Below the pieces are notes generated by a model, which did not search any database, had not been told where the DNA came from, and worked only from the letters and a program-made list of their open reading frames with translations. Made by a program: the position numbers and the translations under genes. This document shows, piece after piece, positions 27,201 through 39,700 of a DNA stretch of 64,000 nt. How positions within the stretch are numbered: position 1 is the first letter of the stretch; each line of letters begins with the position of its first letter. Source of the DNA: Kryptolebias marmoratus (Eukaryota; Chordata; Actinopteri; Cyprinodontiformes; Rivulidae); contig NC_051444.1 of the NCBI RefSeq assembly GCF_001649575.2, forward strand, positions 17,809,948 through 17,873,947, read 5' to 3'.

Positions 27201-30200
27201 TCCTCCAGGCTTCGTTTGGACTTCACAACAATTTCTGCTCAAGAGTATGAATCTGTGTTGCGGGATGGGCTCAAAGTTGTCTTTCTTTCTCTGAGAGAAT
27301 AACTACTAGCCGAGCTGGATGAGTTTTATCTGTGACAACACTGCTGTGATTTGGAATAGTTCTGTGCAGTTTTAAGCATTTAAACTCAACTTATCTTCTA
27401 GTCCTGATGAGTAAAAAATGGTCAAACTTACGTGTCTTAACCTGAAAAACACGGTAAATGGAAAACCTACATTACCCGGCTGTAAACTGTTAAAGACAGT
27501 AGATTTTCCCACATGAGGCTGTTTGAGTTTTTTTATAGTGTGTCTGTCAGCACTGTTTGCTGCTCAGAATCTCACTGACTCATTCTGGGCAAAGGTTAAT
27601 GCGAGTAAAACCATAAGTCATGGTTTTTCATGGTTAAATGTCATAACGTGACTTTTATTATTGTCCGAATTTAACTAAAATCAGTTTCTTTATCAGGAAC
27701 TGCCGTTTCTTTCTGCTCAAAAGCGTTATATATTATGTAATAATACATGAAATTAGTCTGAAAAAAAAGATGAAAAGACTATTGTAATCTGTTTTTATGT
27801 GTAAGGGTACTTAAGAGTCCTAAATTTACTGCGGTAAAACCTTTTTTTAAAGCCCACACCGCTCTTCCTGTTCTAAGAAACCCCTGCGTTCTCTCTGCAA
27901 AGAGACACCGAGGGGTGAACAGGAAGTAAAACAGAAAGACTGAGTTGGCTTTGGTTTTCTAATCTCTTCTCTAAACTCAGCCATGGCTTTTCTTTTAAAG
28001 TGACAGGATTCTGAAAGAGATCTGTGGCTGATTCAAGTTTAAAAATACTGGCTAGAAATCAAATCGTAATGTGTTTAAATAAAGTCATTTGGTTGTTAAA
28101 GCCTGTTGTCGGTGTTTCTAGACTGCGTCTGTCTCTACAGTGCTAAATCAACAAGCGCAGACAATCATTTGATTTATTAACCCTCACACTCTGATCGCTC
28201 GCAGTTAACTTATTGCCTTATGTGTGCAGTGTCACACAGCTACGGTGTCTGCACAATACTGAAAGTGAGAAAGTAGTGGGAAGGGGTGTAGATCGTGCAG
28301 TTTTGTCACAGCGTCTGTACCAGACTGAGGGGTCATTGCAGAAATAGCACCTCCTGTTGCGAGGCAGTCACTTCCTCTTTGCGGCGTTCCTGATGGAGCC
28401 TCAGTGCCGCTTGTAGCTTCAGCTGCTCAGCCGCAGCCGGGGATGTTATACGGGAGATTCACAGGGGGCCACGGCCTCTCGCTGAGAAGGAAAAATAGGC
28501 TGGAGGTAGGAGAAAACGGCGCTCTGCTTTCGTAGTCTCGGTACAAGGAAAGTGCAGCGGCTGTCAGAATCTCACGGTTAAAGAGTTCCTTTTTTGGGGG
28601 TGACGTCTTTTTCTAGTGAAGTCACAGCCTGTTAGGCCATGCTATGCTAGAATGTCTCTTTGTTTAAATCTCCACGTCTCAAGTAATTTTGTCTTCTGCT
28701 ACGAATTCTTGTAACCAAAAATGGCTGAGAATCCCTTTTTTTTCTCCTCTTTTCCACTAAGTTAAACTCTTAAAAGATTTTCACTATGAAAAGATATCAA
28801 AAGTGATTCTAAATGCTTTTAAAGACACTTTACTAGCTCTTTTCTTCTTGTTTTTCTTCAGATAAGTTGATCAGAATGTTTCACAATTACCGAGACGGTT
28901 ATTGTTGCAGGAAGTGAGACCGAATGCAGTGTGCTGTAATTGCTTTGAAACACACTGTGGTACATTTCGCTCCTTGGCGTCTTAAAAACGGAGCGAAACG
29001 AGCTCGAGTATGTCAGAGCTTTGTGGTCCTCACAAACCGAGAGAGGCCCAGAGCTGGCCATTAAAACGAGCTGGAAAACTCTGTTTTCCCATTTCCTCTG
29101 GGTTTGGGTGGAGGCTCTGTGATGCAAATCCAAAAGAATGAAAGCTCTGTTCTTCTCTGCATCACTTTATGGGATTGTGATTGAGCTCAGTGTGCAGGGA
29201 TGACCAACTGCTGAGGATGAGCTCGCCCATTAATGCAGAAGCAGCAGAAAGACCGAACTGTTCTGGAAAGGTCAGGGATGCGATTCCCAGACGCTGCATC
29301 TTCGTCACAAGTCACATACCCCGCCGACTTGTCCCTCCTTTAGTTATTATACAATTAAATGATTATATCAACAGGACTCCAGGAGCTGAATCACAGAAAA
29401 ATGTGTAGCTTTGTTGTTATATTGGCCTCATATACATATTTACTTTTAATTTGGCTAAAAAAAGAGTCCTAAACATTAACTACTAACCAGTCCCAAGCAA
29501 ACCAGAAAAATTAAAAACCTTTCTTTTAATGAGACACTTTGTTGTCAGCATAAATAATGCATCTCTTAATATGCAAACCTTCCCCGCTGTGCAGCACATC
29601 AGAGTAATTATGTTACTCCGCGGGGTTCAAATTGAAATTTAACATACGCCACTGGCCGAACGGTGGAACGTTTTAACATCGTCTGATGCGTTCGTCCGCT
29701 CCACACGGACCCCCCTCCTCCCTCCTCCCCGGCTTCACTCGGCCTCCCTCTTCCTTTAATCTCTGATGTGATGAACGTGCCTAAGTAACTGTTGGAGTCA
29801 AACTTCACGTTTGAGTCATAATTTGTGTTTCATTTGTGCAGGAAAAGGAGCGAGAGAAGAGGGACAAAGACAAAGAGGTCAAGGAGAAAGACAAGAAGAC
29901 GGTGAACGGTCACCTCTTTACGCCGGTCGCCTCAAACCAGGCCTCCCAGTGTGCCCAGTGCAATAAAGCTTTAACTAGCAAAGATGTTCTCTTTTGCACA
30001 TGTAAGTACCTTTGTAATTGTTTTTTTTTTGTTTTTATTTCAGGCTGCAATTTCTGTTTCAGTGATTTTTCTTTGCTTTTTTTTAAATCAGTGTTTATAT
30101 CAAACTAGGGCCAATTAGGCTCGTAAGTCTTCCAATTAAAGTTATTCTATTGTAATTTCATGTCTAATCAGAAGATTTGCTAAGCAATGGACAAAGTAAA

Positions 30201-33200
30201 ATTGTACCTTTAAAAAAAGATGTGGAAAATAACGTGAATATCTTTCCAACAGCTTAAAAATCAGCAAACCTGTTTTAAAACACAAGTAACTTGTAATTGT
30301 CACTTGCCCGATAATCACAACACTTACTGCCCCTCATACTATTTGAGGTTGGCTCAGATGTCTGATCTGTATAAAGTAGTGAAACTCCCCGAAGGACTTA
30401 CTTCTACATCAGCCCAGTCAGGCTGTCAGTGCAGACAACAAAGCTGTTCTTCAATTGTTTTTTTTTTTTGTTTTTTTTTTACTGGAACACGAGCAGCAGC
30501 CTTAAAGAGGATGTAGAGTATTGCGCAAGTCTTTTTTTGGCACAAAAGACAAAAGCTCAAAAAAGGAGAAATGAGTTCTGGATTTACAGCGGTCCTCGGA
30601 ATGGCCGTATTCTGCCTCAGATACTCAAGGCTGACAAGAAACAGCTCTTTTTGTGTTCGGGGAGACTGCTTCAGACCGTTGGATCCGTCCGAGGGAGTTT
30701 TTCACGAGGTTTGAACATGCAGATGTCTGGCTGGTGTCCATTCAGCAGACAAATACAGAGATCCTTTTGTCTCGGCTTTACTGGATCTAGTTGGACGTCC
30801 ACGAAAAGCAGTGAAATGCACAATGAGGCTACGAGGAGAAGAAAAGAAAAAAAAATCTGAAAATCACACGTGTAAAACCCCCAGATTTTCAGTCGATAAG
30901 TTGCAGCATAGTTGATCTCTGGTAGCCCTGCTGCTTTTCTAAAAATCCCACAGCAGTATTATTATTATTATTATTATTAGCCATCTCGACTGAGAGCACA
31001 CGTTTATTCACGTGATCCCAGGAGCGGAGGTGCTACACTCACCTCGGCGTGGTTGATGAGGCCCGTTAGCGCGACTGTGGGTTTAACTTGTGCAATGTGT
31101 CTGAAAAAGACGGGCGTGGAAGTGGAAACATGTCAGAATGAAAATGAATTGAAGCCTCGTGATTTCTGGATGTGAAAGTTGTGGTTTGACACAGTTAAAA
31201 AAACAAAACAAAACAAAACTGTTCATCCTTTGGCTGGCACTTCCTGATCGACCACCTCAGTTGTTCTTGTTTTTGTTTGCATGTATTTGGCAGTGTAAAA
31301 CACGACTTCTTTGTGGTAGTTTCTGTAAATAGTACAGGCTAATTTAAGTAGACAGAACAAGATTGGACTTCAGAGCCGGTCTCATTTTAGCAGTAAAGAA
31401 ATAGGACTTTTGTTACTAAACGGTGAATATGGGAATGTTTACATAATTGAAGTTTTCCCATGCAGCGGAGTGTACACGTGTGTGCGTCAAAGCGCCCCCC
31501 CCCCTTTCATCCACAAGCAGTGTTGCCCATTGATTGCATCACATGCACAGCTCCAATCTGGCTTTCATTAGCGGCCTGGTGGAGTTTCCTGGCTGGCTAT
31601 GAAGACCAGTCAGAATTTCTGGCCCCCACCTTTAAACACCCCCTCACTGGCCCCATCACCACTGCCACCACCACCACCACCAGGCTCACAGCGTTGTTCA
31701 CTGCTGCTTTTCTTTCCAGACTGTAATGCCTCTGTCCACAAGGGCTGCAGGGACAGTCTGCCTGTTTGCGCCAAGGTGAAGATGAAGGTAAGACCCCCCA
31801 CCCCCCCCACCCTACAGTCGTACCACAGACTCTGTAGTTATCTGTTGTCCTGCAGCCAGTATCGATTTTCCTCTCATTTCTACTTTGATTCTGTGCCTCT
31901 CTGTTTAGTTGCCCAAACAGCAGCTTACAGCATCAGATTCAAGCACCCTTCCTACGGTCACAATGAGGAACAAATGTGAGTGTCAAACTAAACTGTGTTT
32001 CCAAACATAAGCATCGTGGCCAGCATTTATAATATACGACGTACGTGAGCTCTCCTGTGTGCAGTGCACCTTCAATGTGGAAAAACAAACTACACTAGAA
32101 ACAAAGTTTCAGTTTATTACGTTAAAAGTGAAGGCATAAAATGTCAGCATAACCTTCTGGTCTGTTGTATAGATGGTATATGTTGTTTGTTGACCCAATA
32201 TTCAATTGCAAGGATGATGCACTGCAGTTTCTTCAGATGTTCTTTCTTTTTTAGTGGTGTTTGCTGGTTTAGATGTGTTCTCTCAGATTAGATTCAGCTC
32301 AGGTTAAGTACTTGACCGGGTCGTAGTTGTCATTTTTCTCCATCTTTTCTAAGCTCCTTTGTAGCTCTGTGGAGTAAAACTCCTCTGCCAAGCTTCTGGA
32401 GACCCGGAGAAACCTGAAAAGTATTTCACAGGAGGAAGTTAAAAAAGTCGAAGAAATGCGCCACAATCTCCTTTTATTGTTTAGACTGAACATTTACCGC
32501 CGCGCCCGTCAGATGAGTAAACGTGACTGATGTTCAGCGAGTGACGCAGGTCACTCCTGACACCTAGTCGTGACTTTTCTTTTGCAGTTAGAGGAAAGAT
32601 TCAGCAGCATGAAGCCTAGGGCAAGTGTTTGGCTATGTGGGAAGTGTCAGGACGTAGACCAATGTTAACCAGTGACTTTTTTTTCTGGAACTAGTTTAAA
32701 AACTTTGCATAAAATTTGAGTGAACTGAAATCACAAGGACACATGGCTTTGTTTCAGAGATCAAAAGTTCTTTATGTAGGGATGACATTTCTCTACAGTC
32801 TTTTTAAACATGCTTACATTTGTCAAATCTTTTGGATCATTCGACAGTTGGGTGATTTTTCACAGGGGTGTTCTTACTGCGTTTGCTGATTTCACTGCCT
32901 ACACCCTAGGCTGTTGCAGGAAGTGTGGTTTCTGCACATATATAATACAGAAACAAGGTGTTCCTTTAGCAGTTTGTAGATTTGGGCGTTTGTTTTTTGT
33001 TTTACCTCTTGCGTTGCAGTCTCATGCAGATGCAGTGAGATGTGAACAAAAGTTCCTTTACTTTAAAGATTATATTTTGTGTTTGCAGTTCTGAAGTCTT
33101 TGGAAAAAAAAATGTAACTCATAAAAAAGGAGAATCTTAAGAAGTTCGTTGTGGATTGTTCTGAGGATTTCGGGCTCTAATTGTGATACAAACTGTTTCT

Positions 33201-33369
33201 GTTTCAGCCTGTGGGACGAGAGAGCGCCCCTGGTCGGCCATCTTGTCACCTGAAGACCCTTCATCTCTAATGATCCCGTCAACTCGGAGACACACCAACA
33301 TCATGAGTTTTCCTGGGAACAACCTCTCCAAGAGCCTCTCAATAAGCAACATTGCAGGGTGAGCTGCTG

Positions 33370-33407
<38 letters not shown>

Positions 33408-33678
33408 AGACACGGTGGAAGGAACCCAGAAGGTATTTCTGCTCAAGTCAAATCAAATCTTTCTATTGGTGTTAAATTTTCATATCAGAGCGAGTTTTAG
33501 CTGTTTAAAAACAAAAACAGCATTTCTTTTTTTTTTTTTTTTAACCCTTTTTTTCTCCTTCAGTCCCGTGTTTGACGAGATACCCATTAAAGGCCTGCGG
33601 TACCTGTCTCAGTCCACTGACTCGCTCAACAGAACCAACCCTATCACAGAATCCACAGAGTCGCTCACTGATGAAGGT

Positions 33679-33714
<36 letters not shown>

Positions 33715-36700
33715 TTTATTGTGGCAGGGTGAACTGCTGTGCTACCATTAGAAAATAAAGTGAAAAAAATAACACAGTCCAAGAGATGCAGTTGTGGAAA
33801 TGTTTTGACCCAGTAGACTCAGCACCACTTGTTAAAGTCGATCATTTTTACTTCTTCCAACACAGCATTATGAGCAAAAATGCCCTCTTGTCAGGGCCAG
33901 GCGCAAATCATAAGACATTATAAGTGTTTCTCACTTCTCTTGACAGTAGTCATAATGTTATGGCTGAGTCAGTGAGTTAGAGTTCCAGGGTTTCTGCTAG
34001 CATTGTCAGTCAGCAGATTTGTGAGGTAATAGTGTGAATTTGCGCCGCATTCCCGGTTCAGGAACAGAGATGATGGACGGGCAGCTGATGGGGGAGTTCG
34101 AAGCCGATGCCAAAGAGCTGGAGGCGGACTCGTGGAGTTTGTGTGTGGAGCACCAGTACCTGCAGCAGCTGGACAGAGAGCTGGTGAAGAGACAAGATGT
34201 CATCTACGGTATGTCAAAACATGATGCATGAGCAGATCTTTAGACGATAAAGTCAGTTTGAAGGGCAGGCTGTCCCATCCATATCACCTACAATCACAAC
34301 TTAATCGTTGTCTTATTTGGGCAGAAATGGGTTTAAGTCTGCTTGTGCTTTCTCTTTAAATAATTTAGTTGCATCTAAGTCTCAGTGGTATATTGGAGCT
34401 ACACGATTCTGTTGTTTAATCGTGTTGTTTACTGCTAAAGTCCACAAGTTGTCTGTTTTTGTACATGAATCTGCATGTGGTAATTTTCTTCAACCTGATT
34501 CTGAGAAGTTCATCCCTGCTTACATAAGTTTGACCGTGATGAGCACAACGATGTTAACTGATGAACTGATTGAACCTCTGTTGCTCTGTGCACATGTGGA
34601 GAGTGCAAACGCAGCTGCTTATGCTCATGCCATAAACCTAGCTTTGTTGTTGTTGTTGTTTTCTGCAGAGCTGATGCAGACAGAGATGCATCACATCCGG
34701 ACGCTGCGCATCATGTCAGAAGTGTACAGCAAAGGCCTGCTGAATGAGGTGCAGTTGGAGCAGCACGTGCTCGAGAAGCTGTTTCCGGCACTAGAGGAAC
34801 TCCTGGACCTCCACTCACAGCACCTGCAGTGCCTCCTGGAGCGGAAGAAGCAGAGCCAGCTGGAAGGGGGAGGCTTGGAGGGAGGTGTCATTATCAGCAG
34901 GATAGGAGATATACTAGTCAGCCAGGTGAGAGCAGGAAGAGGCTCCTGGTCCTGATACAGATACATATTTGTATGCAGTGGGTTGCGGAAGTATTAACTC
35001 CCCTTGGTAATCTTTGTATTTTGTTGCCTCACATACTGGAAAATACAGTTTATACACCTGTTCCGATAGCCCCCAGAATCAACACTAGTGCGACACCTCT
35101 AAGTAGGAAGGGCTGCCACCAAGCAAGAGACAGCATGGAGACTAAGGAACCCTGCACACAAGTCGGATACAAAGCCGTGACGAGGAAGTGATCAGGTTTG
35201 GAATATCGAAAATATCCTAAATTTTATTCTATAAAAGATTCTAATCATTTTATTAGAAAATGGAAAGAATATGCCACCAAAGCAAACCTGCCACTTTAAC
35301 TTATATACTGGGCAAGGAGGGCATTAATTAGAGAGGCAACAAAGAGACTGATGGAGCTGAGTAGCTCTTCTGCAGAGATGGAAGTATCTGCTCATTGGAC
35401 CACTGTAAGCTGCACAGAGCTGGGCTCCAACAAAGAGTGAGCGGGAAAAATCCAGTGCTGAAAGTAAAAACTAATGCAAACTGTTTGGAAAATGAACCTA
35501 ACATCTCTCGTCTTGCTGAGAACATCGTCCCAGCAGTGAAGCATGGCGGTGGCAGCATCTGGCTGCAGGGATGCTTTTCATCAGCAAGGATTGTGAAATT
35601 AGTCAAAGTGGAACAAAAGATAAATGGGATAAATACAGAGAAATTCTTCAGGGAAACCTGTTTGAGACTGGGACAGAAGTTCACTTCTCAGCAGGACGGT
35701 GACCCTAAACACACTGCTGAAGCAACACTTCAGCGCTTTAAGGGAGAAACTGCTCAACATCCTGGAATGGTCCGGTCAAAGCTACAGTTTTTCTATGAAG
35801 AATGGGCAGAAATTCTGGAGCCACACCTTCAAAGACTCGAGGCTGTAATTACTATAAAACGTGGCTCTACTCAGTATTGACTTTAGGGGGCTGAATAGTT
35901 ATGCTCGCTCAGGTTTTCTGTCCTTGTTATTGGTTCACACTGAAACAAATTGATACTTCAAGGTGGTAGTTATGTCGTGCAGAAGATACAACCCCCACAA
36001 AGTTTCTTTGAAACTCTAGGTTGTAAGGCAATAACAACAGAAAATGCCAAGGGGGTGAATACATTTGCAACCTACTGTAATTTTATTGATGTTGGTGGCA
36101 TAGAAGATCTGAGGGTCCATTAATACGCCACCACCTCCACACAGTGTTATAGTGATAGCTTTGTTTTATTTTGCTTTTGTTATTATTCCATGCCCTTTGA
36201 GTGTTAGTTCTGTGTCTTCATTTCTGTCCCATCCTGCTCCAGTTCTCAGGATCTAAAGGTGAAAAGATGAAGAAGGTTTATGGAAGATTCTGCAGCCGTC
36301 ACAATGAAGCTGTCAACTTCTACAAAGACCTCATGACCAAAGACAAACGCTTTAAGGCCTTTATCAAAGTAAGAGTCAGCCCTCTTTCATATCTGTAGGT
36401 ATAGAGTATCTGTCATGAAGCAGCGCTACTTTTACTGAGTGGTCTTTTTTTCCTGAAATTTTCTTTCTCTCAAACATATCTGGCTTTCGAGACACGGACA
36501 TTTCCCATGTAAAGGCTTTAACACACGTTGCACATTAGTGTTCACTGTTAGGGTTATCATAGAAACGTCTCGCAAAGTTTCACTTGTGTTTTTATTTCAC
36601 TCAGAACTGATTTTTAAAGATTGTTTGCGTTTAGGTGATGCTCTGCCACCTGTTGTGTGGGCATGTGTCTCTGAAGTGCACACTGTGTTTCTTCTTCCAG

Positions 36701-39700
36701 AAAAAGAGGAGCAGCAGCATCGTGCGAAGGCTTGGCATCCCAGAATGCATCCTGCTCGTGACCCAGAGGATAACAAAGTACCCTGTGCTGATTCAGAGAA
36801 TGCTGCAGCACACGAAAGGTTGGTTTCAGGTCATCTTTGTCATTTTTTTTTCTTCTCTTTTCTACGTGCACATCTTAGCTGAAGGGAAGAAGTCTGTCTT
36901 ATTGGAGAAAAAATTGTGTCAACACATGATGTTATTGTAGAGTCACTGATTTAAAGTAACAACTGATATCATAAGTCATTAGCTTATTATGATTGTTCTT
37001 AATTTGCATATAGAGGACTTTTAGCAAGCAGATATAAATGGGAGAAAACAAGACAACAAAACAAATTATTTGAACTTTATAAATATATATATATATGCTG
37101 GCTAGAGCCCTTAACAAACGAAGATGATTTCATTGGTCAAATAACTATGAAACATTGTAGTTTGACTCTGTTACGGAGGAACAGATGAATATTTTCTTCA
37201 AATTGTCCCAGATGTTAAATGTTAAATTCATTAAAACCATAAAAGCCACCTTAACTTGAATCATTTGTCCCAAATTCCCTGGAGTTGTTTAATGATTTGT
37301 TATTTTTAACAGTACTGGCTAAAACATCTTGCAAAACAACAGAAGTCGTGTACATATTAATTAACAGATGTGTTTAAATATTTTTCTAAAAAAAAAAGTA
37401 CATTTGTTGCTTTTTCTTCACTGTGATAATGGAGAAAATTATCTAAAAATGATTTATTATTACAATATTTATTTATCTGTAAGGGTTTGACTGTTTTTGT
37501 GTGCTTAAAAGAGTCTGAAATGTGTAACTTAGTTTGAGAAACCTTGGGGAAAGTTTAAATATTCACAAATCTGAGCTCGGCTGTTGGAAACCGAGGCAGG
37601 TAGATCAAGCGTACTCCGAGGAGCTGAAATGTTTCACTCCGTATTTATATCTGATTTAAAACAGTTCTCGACAGCTGGTCTCCTACTGTGTACATTCGCT
37701 CTAATCCCTCCCCAGAGCCTCTTTATAGTTCCATGTGGGATGATGGAGCTCTGATTTAATCCCTGAGGTGCTTTAAGAAGACTACTTCCTGCCAGCTCTC
37801 ATATTACAGAGGGGAAACAACACAGTACGCTTACAGTTCAAAATAATGTTTTCCTGCTTTGGAACACTTGGGCACAGCGACCACAAAAGGGAATTATCAC
37901 AATTTAAGGAAAATGCTACATACAGAAGCCAGAACTTGATCGCACAAAGTAGACTACAAACTTTGTTTGTGTCCAACATTAACTCTGGAGTCCGTCTTAG
38001 TTTGCAGACATTCAGACTACTTCTGTTTATTACCTGTAGTTATGTTTTACTTCACTGGAGACTTGATGATTTAAGCTGCGTGCTTAACTCTGACCTTTTC
38101 CTCTTTGTTATTGCACATAAACAAGAAGTACGTGTATTTTACAATAAAGGCATGCACATTTTGAGTCACAGAACATCGACCCCGCCTCGGTGAAGTTAAT
38201 GAAAGTTTTATTCAGGGATACATGAGCCAGGTTGTTAGCATTAGCATAAATAGCCAAAAATGCTCAACAAATGTAGCAAAACTGCATTAGTCTAAATGTT
38301 TTCAGATAGAAAATTGAGAACAAAAAAAATACACAATTTTTCCTTTTTTATGAATAAATGAAAACATTGTTACCACCCTTTATGTCCAAACTCTACAGCA
38401 CCTGGTTAGCTTAGCATAGCATAAAAGAAAACTAGCTAGACCGTAGGCTAGGAGTATTATCTTTTTCTTTTTTTTTTTTAATTCTTGCAATAATAAAAAA
38501 ATATGTATCATCAAAATGCTTTCACTCCACAAAGATGTAATTTGAAAAGTAGTATTTGGTAAAGAAAATTAGGACTAGTTAATAACATGCTAACTTTCAG
38601 TTGCCATTTTATCTAAAGATAATAGTGACCTGAGCAGCCTCCAATGAACTCTAAACATCTTTAAAACACATTATTGTCTCAGTCGGCTTTTCACACTAAG
38701 CAGAAAAGCTCTTATTAAGTCATAAATCTCTAAAGTTACAGAGGAAGACACATTTTCCCCTGCAGACGTGTGTTAGACTAGAGCTAACAATCGAGCAAAT
38801 GTAATTCCTTAAAACTGGTGATCCTTCGCTGGTTTAAAAATGTAGTTGGTAATCTGGGATAGATTCATATTGCTGCTGTGAAGTCTGAGACTTGGCTCTC
38901 AGATTGCCCCTGCTCCCTCTCCTCTGCCACAGAGAGCCACGACGACTACAGAGACCTGAACGAGGCGGTTCGGCTGGTGAAGGAGGTGATCGCGGCCGTC
39001 GACAGCAAGGTGAACGAGCACGAGAAGAGGTGCCGCCTGAAGGAGTTTCACAGCCGCATGGACAGCAAGTCCATCATGATGCTGAAGAGCGGCCAGATTT
39101 TCGCCAGGGAGGACCTGCTGAGGAGGAAGCTGATCCACGACGGGCCGCTGCAGCTGAAGAACTCGCAGGGAAAACTCAAGGGTGAGGAGGGAACTCACCA
39201 GCTCCTTTTGAATTTGTAACAGTGGGGATGTTATTAAACTCTTTCATAATGCTTTATTTTCTGTCCCCCACCCCGCCCCTCCAGATGTCCATGCTTTGAT
39301 GCTATCAGATGTCTTGGTGTTCCTCCAGGAGAAAGAACAGAAATATGTGTTTGCCATGCTGGTAGGTTTTTGTCATCTCTCTTTCTCTTCCTGGATCTCT
39401 TTATGCATTTCCTTTTCCCCCTGCTCCCTTAAATAATAAAAAAATCGCATGTTGTCAGACTTTCCCATCCCGGCGTTGTCGCTGTTAGCATTAGCCGCTC
39501 AGCTTACGTTTCCCACTGCGCAGTAATGGCTGCCTCCTGCTTGCACGCTAGCTGAACCTCATAAAGCTGATGTTGCCCCGGGCTCCTAACCCAGCTGTGG
39601 TAAATCTTACAGCTTTGAGTTGTTTTTTCCATGTTTACAGGACTCTCAGTTTCATGTCATGGCACATGCTCTCCTGCTCACATTAGGGGGGATGAAACCG

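Larger units (their letters stand above)
30002..31719 (+). other. akap13 intron, 1.7 kb, splitting C1 domain
   Basis: Holds the possible Tc1-like fragment at 30509-30860 and the ATT repeat. A (CCA)n stretch lies near 31664-31682, close to the acceptor. Confidence 0.6.

Noticed and set aside
28320..28580. GC-richer patch as an alternative first exon
   Set aside because: It has a donor-like site but no clear start, no in-frame reading joined to exon 10 that I could confirm, and no promoter motif. Kept only as a remark in the intron entry.
32574..32660. Extra exon after a good acceptor (cttttcttttgcag)
   Set aside because: No matching donor within a usable open frame, and the flanking exons 12 and 13 already join in phase.
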